Below, piece after piece: positions 31,818-41,013 of a stretch of 64,000 nucleotides of DNA. Every line of letters begins with the position of its first letter. Within the stretch, counting starts at the first letter, position 1. The position numbers and the translations under genes were made by a program. Origin of the DNA: Thiothrix winogradskyi (GTDB taxonomy: Bacteria > Pseudomonadota > Gammaproteobacteria > Thiotrichales > Thiotrichaceae); the NCBI RefSeq assembly GCF_021650935.1, contig NZ_CP091244.1, forward strand, positions 744,001 to 808,000, written 5' to 3'. The notes beneath the pieces were generated by a model. That model worked only from the letters and a program-made list of their open reading frames with translations, did no database searches and had not been told where the DNA came from.

Positions 31818-34718
31818 ATGACTACCCAAACAAATCAAGCAACCGAAATCAAAAGCACCACCTGCTACATGTGTGCCTGCCGCTGCGGCATCAATGTCCA
31901 CCTCAAAAACGGTGAGGTGAAATACATTGAAGGCAACCCTGACCATCCGCTCAATAAGGGCGTAATTTGTGCCAAGGGTTCATCCGGCATTATGAAGCAG
32001 TATTCGCCTGCCCGCCTGACCATGCCGTTGCGTCGCAAGGCCAACGCGACCCGTGGCGAAGGGCAATTTGAAGCGATTACGTGGGAAGAAGCCTTCGACA
32101 CCCTCGAAACCCGCCTGCGCCACATCCGCGCCACTGACCCGAAAAAGTTCGGGCTATTCACCGGACGTGACCAGATGCAAGCCCTCACCGGCTTGTTCGC
32201 CAAGCAATTCGGTACGCCGAACTACGCGGCACACGGTGGTTTCTGCTCCGTCAATATGGCGGCAGGCATGATCTACACCATCGGCGGTTCGTTCTGGGAA
32301 TTTGGCGGTCCCGACCTGCACCACGCCAAATTGTTCGTGATGATCGGTACGGCGGAAGACCACCATTCCAACCCGCTGAAAATTGAGCTGGCAGAGTTCA
32401 AACGCAACGGCGGGCGCATGATTGCGATCAACCCGGTGCGCACGGGCTATGCAGCGGTGGCGGATGAGTGGATTCCGATCCGCCCCGGCACGGATGGCGC
32501 ATTGCTGTTGGCGATTACGCGCGAAATTATCGAGCAAGGTTTATACGACCGCGACTTTGTGGTGAATTACACCAACGGCCCGGAACTGGTCAACCTTGAC
32601 CCGAAAAACCGCGAATACGGCATGTTCCTGCGCTTTGAAGTGCCGTTGGAAGAAGGCTGTTTTGACCCGCAAAACAAGCTGTGGTGGGATAAAGACCTCA
32701 ATAAGCCGATTTCGACACACACGCCGGGCGCTGACCCGTTCCTCATTGGCGAATTCAAGCTCAAAGATGGCACGCCGGTTAAACCCGCGTTCCAATTGCT
32801 GCGTGAGCGTGTCGAATCGTACACGGCGGAATGGGCAGAAGACATTACCGGCATTCCGGCGAAAACCATCAAGCGCTTGGCGCACGAGATGGGCATCACG
32901 GCGCGTGACCAGAAAATCGAATTGCCGATTGCGTGGACAGACGTGTGGGGCAATGAGCATGATCACGTTACCGGCAATCCGGTGGCGTTCCATGCGATGC
33001 GCGGCTTGGCAGCGCATTCCAACGGTTTCCAAAGCATTCGGGCGTTAAGCATTCTGATGTCGTTGCTGGGGACGATTGACCGCCCCGGTGGTTTCCGCCA
33101 CAAAGCACCGTACCCGCGCCCGATTCCGCCTTGCCCGAAAACAGGCACATCGCCGGATGCGGTCAAACCGAATACCCCGCTGGATGGAATGCCGTTGGGC
33201 TGGCCTGCTGACCCGGATGATTTGTTCGTCGATGACAAGGGCGAGCCGGTGCGGATCGACAAGGGTTTCTCGTGGGAATACCCGCTGTCGGTACACGGTT
33301 TGATGCACAACGTCATTACCAACGCATGGCGCGGCGACCCATACAAGCTCGATACCTTGCTGATTTTCATGGCGAACATGGCGTGGAATTCCTCGATGAA
33401 CACTACCGAAGTCCGCGATATGCTCAAGGACAAGGATGAGAACGGCGAGTATAAAATCCCGTTTCTCGTGGTGTGCGATGCGTTCCATTCGGAAATGACC
33501 GCGTTTGCCGATTTGATCCTGCCGGATACTACGTATCTGGAACGCTACGATGTCATGTCGATGTTGGATCGTCCGATTTCTGAATACGACGGCCCGGTGG
33601 ATTCGGTGCGGATTCCGATCCTGCCGCCAACCGGGCAGTGCAAACCGTTCCAAGAAGTGTTGATTGAGCTGGGTTCACGCTTAGGTTTTCCCGCGTTCAC
33701 CGATAAAGACGGCAAGCGTAAATTCCGTGACTACCCCGATTTCATTGTCAATTTTGAAACCGCACCGGGGTCTGGCATTGGTTTCTTGAGCGGCTGGCGT
33801 GGGCAGAATGGGCAAAAAACCATGCGCGGTGAACCCAACCCGAACCAGTGGGAACAGTACGCTAAGAACAATTGTATGCACCATACCGTGATGCCGAAGT
33901 CGTACCAGTACATGCGTAACTGGAACGCGGGCTACCTGCAATGGGCGAAAGACAACGGCATGATACGTCACGCCGAGCCGATCAATATTCACCTGTATTC
34001 TGAGGTGTTGCACAAATTCCGCCGCGCTGCGCAAGGCATTTCGCACGGCAAGCAGCCGCCGGAACGTTTGCGTAAACGGGTGGAACGTTTCTTCGATGCG
34101 CTGCCGTTCTACCATGAGCCGCTCGAAAACGAGATGATCAATAAGCAGGATTTCCCGCTGAGTGCGTTGACCCAGCGTCCGATGGCGATGTATCACTCGT
34201 GGGATTCGCAGAATGCGTGGTTGCGCCAGATTCACGCGCACAACTATTTGCACATGCACCCCAGCGTCGGCGAAAAGTACGGTTTTGAAGACGGCGATTG
34301 GATTTGGGTGGAATCCACCCACGGGCGCGTGCGTTGCGAAGCGCGTTACTCGCAATCGGTCGAGCCAAACACGGTGTGGACTTGGAACGCAATTGGTAAA
34401 GCCTCTGGTGCGTGGGGTCTGGAAAAAGATGCCAACGAATGCACCCGTGGTTTCTTGCTGAATCACATTATCGGCGAAGAGCTACCCAATCAGGCGGAAG
34501 GCGAACACCTTTCCAATTCCGACCCGATTACCGGGCAGGCAGCATGGTTCGATGTGCGCGTCAAAGTCTACAAAGCGGACAAGAAAGAGCAAGGCTCGAC
34601 CTTCCCGCAATTCCCGACTCAGCCGCGTTACCCCGGCATGGCGAAGCCTGTGGGCAAGTGGCTGACCTTCGTGGGTGGTTCTGGCAAATTCAAGAACATG
34701 TTCAAAGGGGGTAAGTAA
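31818..34718 (+). CDS. soeA: Sulfite dehydrogenase (quinone) molybdoprotein subunit SoeA
   Basis: 966 residues. Cytoplasmic bis-MGD molybdoenzyme that oxidises sulfite to sulfate and feeds the quinone pool through SoeB and SoeC. The N-terminal [4Fe-4S] motif is C16-x2-C19-x3-C23-x27-C51 (CYMCACRC...GVICAKG). Molybdopterin domains contain GRDQMQALTGLFAKQFG, the NPVRTGYAAVADEWIPIRPGTDGALLLA segment and a C-terminal dinucleotide-binding domain with YLHMHPS. There is no Tat signal, consistent with the cytoplasmic Soe type. It starts the operon soeA-soeB-soeC, with soeB beginning 1 bp after its stop. Related CISM enzymes (polysulfide or DMSO reductases) are the alternative. Confidence 0.9.
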   Translation: MTTQTNQATEIKSTTCYMCACRCGINVHLKNGEVKYIEGNPDHPLNKGVICAKGSSGIMKQYSPARLTMPLRRKANATRGEGQFEAITWEEAFDTLETRLRHIRATDPKKFGLFTGRDQMQALTGLFAKQFGTPNYAAHGGFCSVNMAAGMIYTIGGSFWEFGGPDLHHAKLFVMIGTAEDHHSNPLKIELAEFKRNGGRMIAINPVRTGYAAVADEWIPIRPGTDGALLLAITREIIEQGLYDRDFVVNYTNGPELVNLDPKNREYGMFLRFEVPLEEGCFDPQNKLWWDKDLNKPISTHTPGADPFLIGEFKLKDGTPVKPAFQLLRERVESYTAEWAEDITGIPAKTIKRLAHEMGITARDQKIELPIAWTDVWGNEHDHVTGNPVAFHAMRGLAAHSNGFQSIRALSILMSLLGTIDRPGGFRHKAPYPRPIPPCPKTGTSPDAVKPNTPLDGMPLGWPADPDDLFVDDKGEPVRIDKGFSWEYPLSVHGLMHNVITNAWRGDPYKLDTLLIFMANMAWNSSMNTTEVRDMLKDKDENGEYKIPFLVVCDAFHSEMTAFADLILPDTTYLERYDVMSMLDRPISEYDGPVDSVRIPILPPTGQCKPFQEVLIELGSRLGFPAFTDKDGKRKFRDYPDFIVNFETAPGSGIGFLSGWRGQNGQKTMRGEPNPNQWEQYAKNNCMHHTVMPKSYQYMRNWNAGYLQWAKDNGMIRHAEPINIHLYSEVLHKFRRAAQGISHGKQPPERLRKRVERFFDALPFYHEPLENEMINKQDFPLSALTQRPMAMYHSWDSQNAWLRQIHAHNYLHMHPSVGEKYGFEDGDWIWVESTHGRVRCEARYSQSVEPNTVWTWNAIGKASGAWGLEKDANECTRGFLLNHIIGEELPNQAEGEHLSNSDPITGQAAWFDVRVKVYKADKKEQGSTFPQFPTQPRYPGMAKPVGKWLTFVGGSGKFKNMFKGGK

Positions 34719-34719
34719 G

Positions 34720-35451
34720 ATGACCCAGTTGGCTTTGGTAATTGACCTGAATGTGTGCGTCGGCTGTAGCGCCTGCGTCACCTCGTGCAAAGAATGGAAC
34801 ACCTCCAGCGAAGGCGGCGGTGGCATGGTGGACAAAAACCCGTATGGCAAAGACCCGACGGGAACGTTCTTCAACCGCGTGCAAACTTTTGAAGTGGGCG
34901 AATACCCCAACGTCGAAACGGTGCATTTCCCGAAAAGCTGTTTGCATTGCGAAGATCCACCGTGCGTGCCGGTTTGCCCGACGGGTGCAAGCTACAAGCG
35001 CAAGGAAGACGGCATTGTGTTGGTCGATTACGACAAGTGCATTGGCTGTAAGTATTGCTCATGGGCGTGCCCTTACGGTGCGCGTGAAATCGACGAAAAG
35101 CAGAAGGTGATGAAGAAATGCACCTTGTGCGTCGACCGCATTTACGACACGACCTTGCGCGAAGACCGTCGCAAACCGGCGTGTGTGTTGGCTTGCCCAA
35201 CCAGTGCGCGGCTGTTTGGTGATGTGCATGACCCGATGTCGGAAGTATCGGTGGCAATTAATGAACGTGGCGGTTATCAGTTGATGCCGGAATGGGGGAC
35301 GCGCCCGTCTAACCATTACCTGCCTCGGCGTAAGATGAAGTCTCAGGTGACTGAGGAATCCTTGAACCGTATTGATAACCCGTTGAAGAAAGAAGAACAG
35401 CGTGCGCCAGTCAGCTCTGACTTGCCATCGTTGGACGACTTCCTGTTCTAA
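34720..35451 (+). CDS. soeB: Sulfite dehydrogenase iron-sulfur subunit SoeB
   Basis: 243 residues, DMSO-reductase-type four-cluster ferredoxin. All four cysteine motifs are visible: CVGCSACVTSCKEW, CLHCEDPPCVPVCP, CIGCKYCSWACPYG and CTLCVDRIYD...CVLACP. It passes electrons from SoeA to the membrane subunit SoeC. The ATG at 34720 follows a GTAAGTAAG leader next to the soeA stop; the frame is open to 34675. From 34888 to its end it is duplicated, 5549 bp away, as a truncated copy at 40431. Confidence 0.92.
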   Translation: MTQLALVIDLNVCVGCSACVTSCKEWNTSSEGGGGMVDKNPYGKDPTGTFFNRVQTFEVGEYPNVETVHFPKSCLHCEDPPCVPVCPTGASYKRKEDGIVLVDYDKCIGCKYCSWACPYGAREIDEKQKVMKKCTLCVDRIYDTTLREDRRKPACVLACPTSARLFGDVHDPMSEVSVAINERGGYQLMPEWGTRPSNHYLPRRKMKSQVTEESLNRIDNPLKKEEQRAPVSSDLPSLDDFLF

Positions 35452-35464
35452 GGAGATTGGATTT

Positions 35465-36442
35465 ATGCATCCTGCTTTTTCGGTCATTTTTTTGACCACA
35501 TTGATTGGTGCGGGTCAGGGCTTGTTTCTGGCGCTGTACACGGGTCAGGTCTATAACACGTTTGGGGTGGTGGGTGATGCCATGTCGCCGCAAGCGTTAT
35601 ACGTTGCTGGCACGGTGATTGTGACGGTGCTCATGGGCTTGGGTTTGTTTGCCTCGTTTTTCCATTTGGGAAGACCGGAGCGGGCTTGGCGAGCAGCGAC
35701 CATGTGGCGTACTTCGTGGTTGGCGCGTGAAGTGATTGTGTTGCCTGCGTTTGCGGGGATGGCGTTCGTTTGGGGTGCGCTACACTATTTGGGGATTGAT
35801 CCGGTCGTGTTTACTACGGGGACGGTGGAAGTCAAACTTACCTTATTGGTGGGTCTGGTGGCGGGTGTACTGGCATTCTTGCTGTATATTTGTACGGGGA
35901 TGATTTACGCGGCGATTAAGTTCATTCAGGAATGGGCTACGCCGTTGACGATTGTGAACTACACGCTGTTGGGTTTGGCTTCGGGGTTCTCGCTGGCGGC
36001 GGCGTTGAGTGCGCATTACTGTAGCAGCTTGGTGGATGCGTATGCGCTGTGGGCGTTGGTGTTTACCTTGCTGGGCTTTGTGAGCCGTATGTTTGCGTTG
36101 CGTCGTAATGCTCGCCTCAAATATAAGAGCACGGCTTGCACCGCCATTGGGGTACGTCACCCGAAGATTACCCAGATTTCACAGGGGGCAATGGGTGGCT
36201 CGTTCAATACCCGTGAGTTTTTCCATCATAAAAGCCTGCAATTCATGCAAGGGATCAAGGTGTTTTTCTTGATCATGGTGTTTATTGTGCCGGTGACGCT
36301 GGTGGTGATTGGCTGGTCGAATCAGTTGGCGGTGGTCTTGCTGGCGGCGGCCTTGATTCAGTACGTGGGCTTGCTGGCAGAACGCTGGTTCTTCTTCGCA
36401 CAGGCGAATCATCCGCAGAATCTTTACTATCAGGCAACGTGA
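35465..36442 (+). CDS. soeC: Sulfite dehydrogenase membrane anchor SoeC, copy 1
   Basis: 325 residues, DmsC-type integral membrane protein with about eight helices that docks SoeB and reduces quinone. Family landmarks include TLIGAGQGLFLALY, FFHLGRPERAWRA, the W-T-SWLAREV segment and the C-terminal QYVGLLAERWFFFAQANHPQNLYY. AAGGAG lies nine bases before the ATG at 35465. It ends the soeABC operon and is followed by a strong terminator at 36467. A near-identical second gene is at 41014. Confidence 0.92.
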   Translation: MHPAFSVIFLTTLIGAGQGLFLALYTGQVYNTFGVVGDAMSPQALYVAGTVIVTVLMGLGLFASFFHLGRPERAWRAATMWRTSWLAREVIVLPAFAGMAFVWGALHYLGIDPVVFTTGTVEVKLTLLVGLVAGVLAFLLYICTGMIYAAIKFIQEWATPLTIVNYTLLGLASGFSLAAALSAHYCSSLVDAYALWALVFTLLGFVSRMFALRRNARLKYKSTACTAIGVRHPKITQISQGAMGGSFNTREFFHHKSLQFMQGIKVFFLIMVFIVPVTLVVIGWSNQLAVVLLAAALIQYVGLLAERWFFFAQANHPQNLYYQAT

Positions 36443-36466
36443 TCGTAGTCTGATATGCAGAGATTA

Positions 36467-36492
36467 AAACGCCCGCTGATGCGGGCGTTTTT
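36467..36492 (+). terminator. Rho-independent terminator of soeABC
   Basis: AAAACGCCCGC-TGAT-GCGGGCGTTTTT: a 7-bp GC stem (extended by A-T pairs) and a run of five T. An identical hairpin follows the second soeC at 42016-42042. The remainder up to 36624 holds only the ribosome site of the next gene. Confidence 0.92.
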
Positions 36493-36624
36493 GTGTGCGC
36501 ATAATTGCCGTTAGTCATTTCTTTAAGACCGCTCACAACTTTTATGTTGGCGGCTTCAGGCAGGATTTTACTGTAATTGGTACACTAAAAGTCACAATTT
36601 TTCAGTAAAAAGGAGTTTATTATC

Positions 36625-37797
36625 ATGTTCATGATTAATAATCAAAACGCCTGCTCACAGAGCAGGGCTAATGACATTCTTGACAAAAAACAAGTCAAAG
36701 AAATCAATGCTAAGTTAGGTAAGAGCCGTTCTGCTGCAATGCAGGGTGATTCCGCTAATAGGAGTCAACTTATGCGGATGATTTCCAATATTATCAGCCA
36801 ATTGATGGGACAACTGGGAACAGAAAATACCCATAATGCTAAACCATCAGGCTGTCATTGCAAGCCTGATCAGCCTGCTACCAATGAGCCGCCTACCGTA
36901 AATACCATTAATGGTAGCTATGCGCTTAAAAGCTATCTCTCCAGTTTTTATTCCAGTGCTGCCACTATTCAGGATGTGAACGGCGACGGCAAGATCAGCG
37001 CGGGGGACAGACTGGATTACGGAGCAGGTGAAGAAGCCTTGCGCTACGTCACCATTGACCAGCCACGAGCGGACGCGCTTAATGAACTCAATGCTTTAAC
37101 TGATCCTGGTGCTTATGTTATTCCCGGTGTTCAAGGTACGATTACCCCTAATGCAGCACAGCGCAGCTACTTGGATACTCATTACTCAAGTAATGCTGAA
37201 CTGTATGAAAGAAACGGTGATGGCAAGATCAGTGCCGGAGATAGCCTAGGTTATCAGGATGCCCAAGGTACTAGACAAACCATCATCATTAGCCAAGCAT
37301 TGGCTGAGAAGTTGAATGATCCAAATCTTGACCCTGGTGGTCTTTCCAGCCCACCGGGCGAGGTTGGTCATCAGGCATTGGATTTAGACACTAAAGTAAG
37401 GACATTTTTGGATGCAAACTATTTCAATGCCAACATCATTGATAATGATGATGATGGCAAGATCAGTATAGGGGATTCTCTGACCTACAAAGATATTAGC
37501 GGTAATTTCCAGACACAATCTATCGATCAGGCATTGGCTGAGAAGTTGAATGATCCAAATCTTGACCCTGGTGGTCTTTCCAGCCCACCGGGCGAGGTTG
37601 GTCATCAGGCATTGGATTTAGACACTAAAGTAAGGGCATTTTTGGATGCAAACTATTTCAATGCCAACATCATTGATAATGATGATGATGGCAAGATCAG
37701 TATAGGGGATTCTCTGACCTACAAAGATATTAGCGGTAATTTCCAGACACAATCTATCGATCAGGCATTGGCTGAGAAGTTGAATGGATTGGAATGA
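36625..37797 (+). CDS. Repeat protein with four EF-hand/dockerin-like calcium loops
   Basis: 390 residues; AAGGAG lies about nine bases before the start at 36625. There is no cleavable signal peptide; an N-terminal charged helical region (1-85) ends in a Cys-His-Cys stretch (SGCHCKPD). Four units follow, each with a calcium loop: DVNGDGKISAGD, ERNGDGKISAGD and two copies of DNDDDGKISIGD. The last two units are a 78-residue tandem repeat that is almost identical in DNA. Export, if any, must use a route without Sec signal. It converges with a subtilisin-like protease gene and may be linked to it. Confidence 0.75.
   Translation: MFMINNQNACSQSRANDILDKKQVKEINAKLGKSRSAAMQGDSANRSQLMRMISNIISQLMGQLGTENTHNAKPSGCHCKPDQPATNEPPTVNTINGSYALKSYLSSFYSSAATIQDVNGDGKISAGDRLDYGAGEEALRYVTIDQPRADALNELNALTDPGAYVIPGVQGTITPNAAQRSYLDTHYSSNAELYERNGDGKISAGDSLGYQDAQGTRQTIIISQALAEKLNDPNLDPGGLSSPPGEVGHQALDLDTKVRTFLDANYFNANIIDNDDDGKISIGDSLTYKDISGNFQTQSIDQALAEKLNDPNLDPGGLSSPPGEVGHQALDLDTKVRAFLDANYFNANIIDNDDDGKISIGDSLTYKDISGNFQTQSIDQALAEKLNGLE
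37294..37761. repeat. 234-bp tandem duplication inside the calcium-loop gene
   Basis: Two adjacent 234-bp units (37294-37527 and 37528-37761) are nearly identical; one visible coding change is Thr to Ala (VRTFL/VRAFL). A third partial unit begins at 37762. Unit length is 78 codons exactly, so copy number can change without frameshift. Confidence 0.95.
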
Positions 37798-37824
37798 GCG
37801 CATCGTTATCGTTTTAAAAGTCAA

Positions 37825-37851
37825 CGTCCCGTTACCTAGGTTAACGGGACG
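37825..37851. terminator. Hairpin between the convergent repeat-protein genes
   Basis: CGTCCCGTTA and TAACGGGACG form a 10-bp perfect stem around CCTAGGT. It lies between two convergent genes and likely ends both transcripts, though U-runs are weak. Confidence 0.65.
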
Positions 37852-37871
37852 CATAAACTAAGACTCAAAAA

Positions 37872-40274
37872 CTAGTTTACTGTAAAGTTCAGCAAGCTTG
37901 TTTCGGGCCATGTGCCACTGGACTGAGGTGCTTGCACTTTCCACACGGCTGCACCGGGAGCAAAATCAACTGGTGAGGTATAACTGCAAGTACCTGATGC
38001 ACAGTTTGCCGCAGTAGCTGAGATCGTTTGATAAACCACATACGGCCAGTCAAGCGAGGTATTGTCCGCAATCACCCAATAGTCGGTTTGCCCCGGTAAC
38101 GGAGTCCAAGTGAAGGTAGGGCGCACTCCCGTGGTAGTACCGTTCGGGGTCAGACCTTGGAACGTACCGCCACCCGTACCACTATCAACCGTAAAGTTCA
38201 GCAAGCTTGTTTCGGGCCATGCGCCACTGGACTGAGGTGCTTGCACTTTCCACACGGCTGCACCGGGAGCAAAATCAACTGGTGAGGTATAACTGCAAGT
38301 ACCTGATGCACAGTTTGCCGCAGTAGCTGAGATCGTTTGATAAACCACATACGGCCAGTCAAGCGAGGTGTTGTCCGCAATCACCCAATAGTCGGTTTGC
38401 CCCGGTAACGGAGTCCAAGTGAAGGTAGGGCGTATTCCCGTGGTAGTACCGTTCGGGGTCAGACCTTGGAACGTACCGCCACCCGTACCACTATCAACCG
38501 TAAAGTTCAGCAAGCTTGTTTCGGGCCATGCGCCACTGGACTGAGGTGCTTGCACTTTCCACACGGCTGCACCGGGAGCAAAATCAACTGGTGAGGTATA
38601 ACTGCAAGTACCTGATGCACAGTTTGCCGCAGTAGCTGAGATCGTTTGATAAACCACATACGGCCAGTCAAGCGAGGTGTTGTCCGCAATCACCCAATAG
38701 TCGGTTTGCCCCGGTAACGGAGTCCAAGTAAAGGTAGGGCGTATTCCCGTGGTAGTACCGTTCGGGGTCAGACCTTGGAACGTAGTATTGCCGTTAGAAA
38801 TAAGTGTTAAAGCATTGCCAACATCTATGCGAGAAATAGTATAGATTCCACCTGCTCTTTGATCAAAAACGCTAGTTCCTGAATTTTTAAGAGCGGTTAA
38901 CATACTATCAACTGAAAGTGTATTATTTTTCGATCTTAAAATAGCAAAAGCTCCAGCTACGTGAGGAGCTGCCTGAGAAGTTCCCGATAGATCAGCAGTA
39001 GCGGTTGAGTTTGATGAATATGAAGAAATGATTCTAGAACCAGGAGCTAGCAAATCTGTTTCCGCACCAATATTGGAATCAATAGCAACATCATCTGTAT
39101 AATACGGGACTCCAGGCTCTGCGGTATAATATAGCGGAGCAGTAGTTGATATTGTATTTCCTACACTTATCGCACTGGAGATACACGCTGGAAAAGTCAT
39201 CCCATTTTTTAATGATGTATTACCAGATGCAATGACGGTAGCAATTTCATGTGACCGCAATTGATTTATAGCATCTGTCACCAAGCTGTTAAGATTGTCA
39301 CATGTTCCAGAATATAACTGTCCTGTATTCTGAATACTCATATTTACAGAGCTGATTGCAAATTGATTTCTTAAGTCATCAACTCTCAGCAAAGCATTGG
39401 CTATATCTGTATTATAATGTGTTATAAATGAGTTGCCATTATTATCATAAACCTGTGTAGCCGTTTTAATGGCTATTAGATTACTATCCTTTGCTACACC
39501 ATTTAATTGACCACTATTACCAACTGCAATACCTGCAACATGAGTCCCATGCCCACATCCATCAATAGTTAAAGGACAATCGTTACCTGATCCAACTGAA
39601 AATGAAGATGACGCACCGTTAGGACAAAGTGAGGTACCCCCACCAGACCCTGAGAAGCAAGCCTCAGAAACAATCTTGTTACTGAAAAAGACATGATCTG
39701 TACGAACTCCTGTATCTATGACCGCCACAGTTTGACCTTCACCTGAATATCCTTGTTCATAGGCTAAGTTTCCACCTATTAATGGTACACTTCCACTTAG
39801 TGCTCCTTTTAATGGGATATCTTCAAAAATAGATATTACATTCGGATTATTCGCTAGCGCATTGATCATCTGTTCATTCGCTAAAGTAGCCACATAAGGT
39901 AATGAGTTAAAACTCGTGACTTTGGCTTTTGCATCTACTTTTTTTATCTCTTTCGACACTTCATCGCCAGATTTTTTAATATTATCACGCTGTTCTTTGA
40001 TTTTATCAGGCTTCAACATGCCCTCTGGCTTATGGGAAATTTTTAATTTAACAATTACAGGAATTTTGCCTTCTTTTCTTGCATTATCCTTAAGCTTATC
40101 GACTTGTTGTGCAAAGTTGCTGTCTTTTTCTGGTACTTCAGATCCTATCGAAACAGAGGTAAATCCAATAGGAGTGAAGGGAGCTTCTTTTTCTGGTAAA
40201 TCAGCAGCCAATGTAATATTCATCGCGCTGAACAGTATGGTAGCTAATGGAATTAGATGTCGAATAGTATTCAT
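37872..40274 (-). CDS. Secreted subtilisin-like (S8) serine protease with tandem C-terminal repeats
   Basis: 800 residues from the ATG at 40274. Signal peptide residues 1-22 (IPLATILFSAMNITLAAD). An inhibitor-I9-like propeptide occupies about 50-150 (IPVIVKLKISHK, YVATLANEQMINALANNPNVISI). The catalytic triad is Asp in AVIDTGVRTDH, His in CGHGTHVAGIA and Ser in SGTSQAAPHVAGA. The C-terminus has three copies of a 103-residue beta-rich unit (GLTPNGTTTG..RPTFTW, WVIADNTSLDWPYVVYQ, one Cys pair each). The catalytic part is AT-rich, unlike flanking soe genes. It lies inside a segment bracketed by duplicated soeBC. Confidence 0.9.
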   Translation of the reverse strand: MNTIRHLIPLATILFSAMNITLAADLPEKEAPFTPIGFTSVSIGSEVPEKDSNFAQQVDKLKDNARKEGKIPVIVKLKISHKPEGMLKPDKIKEQRDNIKKSGDEVSKEIKKVDAKAKVTSFNSLPYVATLANEQMINALANNPNVISIFEDIPLKGALSGSVPLIGGNLAYEQGYSGEGQTVAVIDTGVRTDHVFFSNKIVSEACFSGSGGGTSLCPNGASSSFSVGSGNDCPLTIDGCGHGTHVAGIAVGNSGQLNGVAKDSNLIAIKTATQVYDNNGNSFITHYNTDIANALLRVDDLRNQFAISSVNMSIQNTGQLYSGTCDNLNSLVTDAINQLRSHEIATVIASGNTSLKNGMTFPACISSAISVGNTISTTAPLYYTAEPGVPYYTDDVAIDSNIGAETDLLAPGSRIISSYSSNSTATADLSGTSQAAPHVAGAFAILRSKNNTLSVDSMLTALKNSGTSVFDQRAGGIYTISRIDVGNALTLISNGNTTFQGLTPNGTTTGIRPTFTWTPLPGQTDYWVIADNTSLDWPYVVYQTISATAANCASGTCSYTSPVDFAPGAAVWKVQAPQSSGAWPETSLLNFTVDSGTGGGTFQGLTPNGTTTGIRPTFTWTPLPGQTDYWVIADNTSLDWPYVVYQTISATAANCASGTCSYTSPVDFAPGAAVWKVQAPQSSGAWPETSLLNFTVDSGTGGGTFQGLTPNGTTTGVRPTFTWTPLPGQTDYWVIADNTSLDWPYVVYQTISATAANCASGTCSYTSPVDFAPGAAVWKVQAPQSSGTWPETSLLNFTVN
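37882..38785. repeat. 309-bp tandem repeats in the protease C-terminus
   Basis: Units begin at 37882, 38191 and 38500 with exact 309-bp spacing; the third is slightly shorter, ending near 38785. Only a few bases differ between units. The period of 103 codons keeps the frame, so domain number can expand or contract by recombination. Confidence 0.95.
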
Positions 40275-40391
40275 TTCAAGCCCTGCTTTTGGTTGTTGCA
40301 TAAGAGACTGACTATTTATACAAGTCAAATACATGGTATATTAATGTTACATTTTTATGTGTGATCATTAATATACATATTTTATAATTCA

Positions 40392-40409
40392 TTGATTAAA
40401 TTTAGTCAA
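40392..40409. promoter_or_regulatory. AT-rich imperfect palindrome upstream of the protease gene
   Basis: TTGATTAAATTTAGTCAA is self-complementary except for one pair. It lies 118 bp upstream of the protease start, in the AT-rich 156-bp region before the truncated soeB, and may be a regulator site for the protease. Confidence 0.3.
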
Positions 40410-40430
40410 TAGTCTTAATCAAAAAAATTG

Positions 40431-41000
40431 ATGAAATTTGAAGTGGGCGAATACCCCAACGTCGAAACGGTGCATTTCCCGAAAAGCTGTTTGCATTGCG
40501 AAGACCCGCCGTGCGTGCCGGTTTGCCCGACAGGAGCCAGCTACAAGCGCAAGGAAGACGGCATTGTGCTGGTCGATTACGACAAGTGCATCGGCTGTAA
40601 GTATTGTTCGTGGGCGTGCCCTTACGGTGCGCGGGAAATCGACGAAAAGCAGAAGGTGATGAAGAAATGCACCTTGTGCGTCGACCGGATTTACGACACG
40701 ACCTTGCGGGAAGATCGTCGCAAACCGGCGTGTGTGTTGGCTTGCCCGACCAATGCACGCTTGTTTGGTGATGTGCATGACCCGATGTCGGCAGTGTCGG
40801 TGGCGATTAATGAACGTGGCGGTTATCAGTTGATGCCGGAATGGGGGACGCGCCCGGCGAACCATTACCTGCCTCGGCGTAAGATGAAATCTCAGGTGAC
40901 TGAGGAATCGTTGAACCGTATTGATAACCCGTTGAAGAAAGAAGAACAGCGTGCGCCGGTCAGCTCTGACTTGCCATCGTTGGACGACTTCCTGTTCTAA
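40431..41000 (+). pseudogene. soeB: 5'-truncated second copy of soeB
   Basis: 189 codons beginning at an ATG created at the duplication junction (MKFEVGEYPNVETV). About 55 N-terminal residues of intact SoeB, including the first cysteine motif (CVGCSACVTSCKEW), are missing. In this family motif I shares cluster ligands with motif IV, so the product could not hold a normal cluster set. The three remaining motifs are intact and only about three residues differ from the parent over 188. The frame is still open, so translation of a residual protein, or coupling to soeC copy 2, is possible. Confidence 0.88.
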
Positions 41001-41013
41001 GGAGATTGGATTT

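Larger units (their letters stand above)
34888..36492. repeat. Large direct duplication, copy 1 (3' soeB, soeC, terminator)
   Basis: This 1.6-kb stretch recurs at 40437-42042 with a constant offset of 5549 bp across both genes. Homology starts sharply at TTTGAAGTGGGCG inside soeB and ends at the terminator. The two deduced SoeC proteins differ at about seven of 325 residues. Silent differences are dense near both ends of soeC and nearly absent in its middle. Confidence 0.95.

Noticed and set aside
37882..38785. Regular repeats considered as a CRISPR array
   Set aside because: Units are 309 bp, contiguous, without spacers and in frame with a protease; no cas genes are present.
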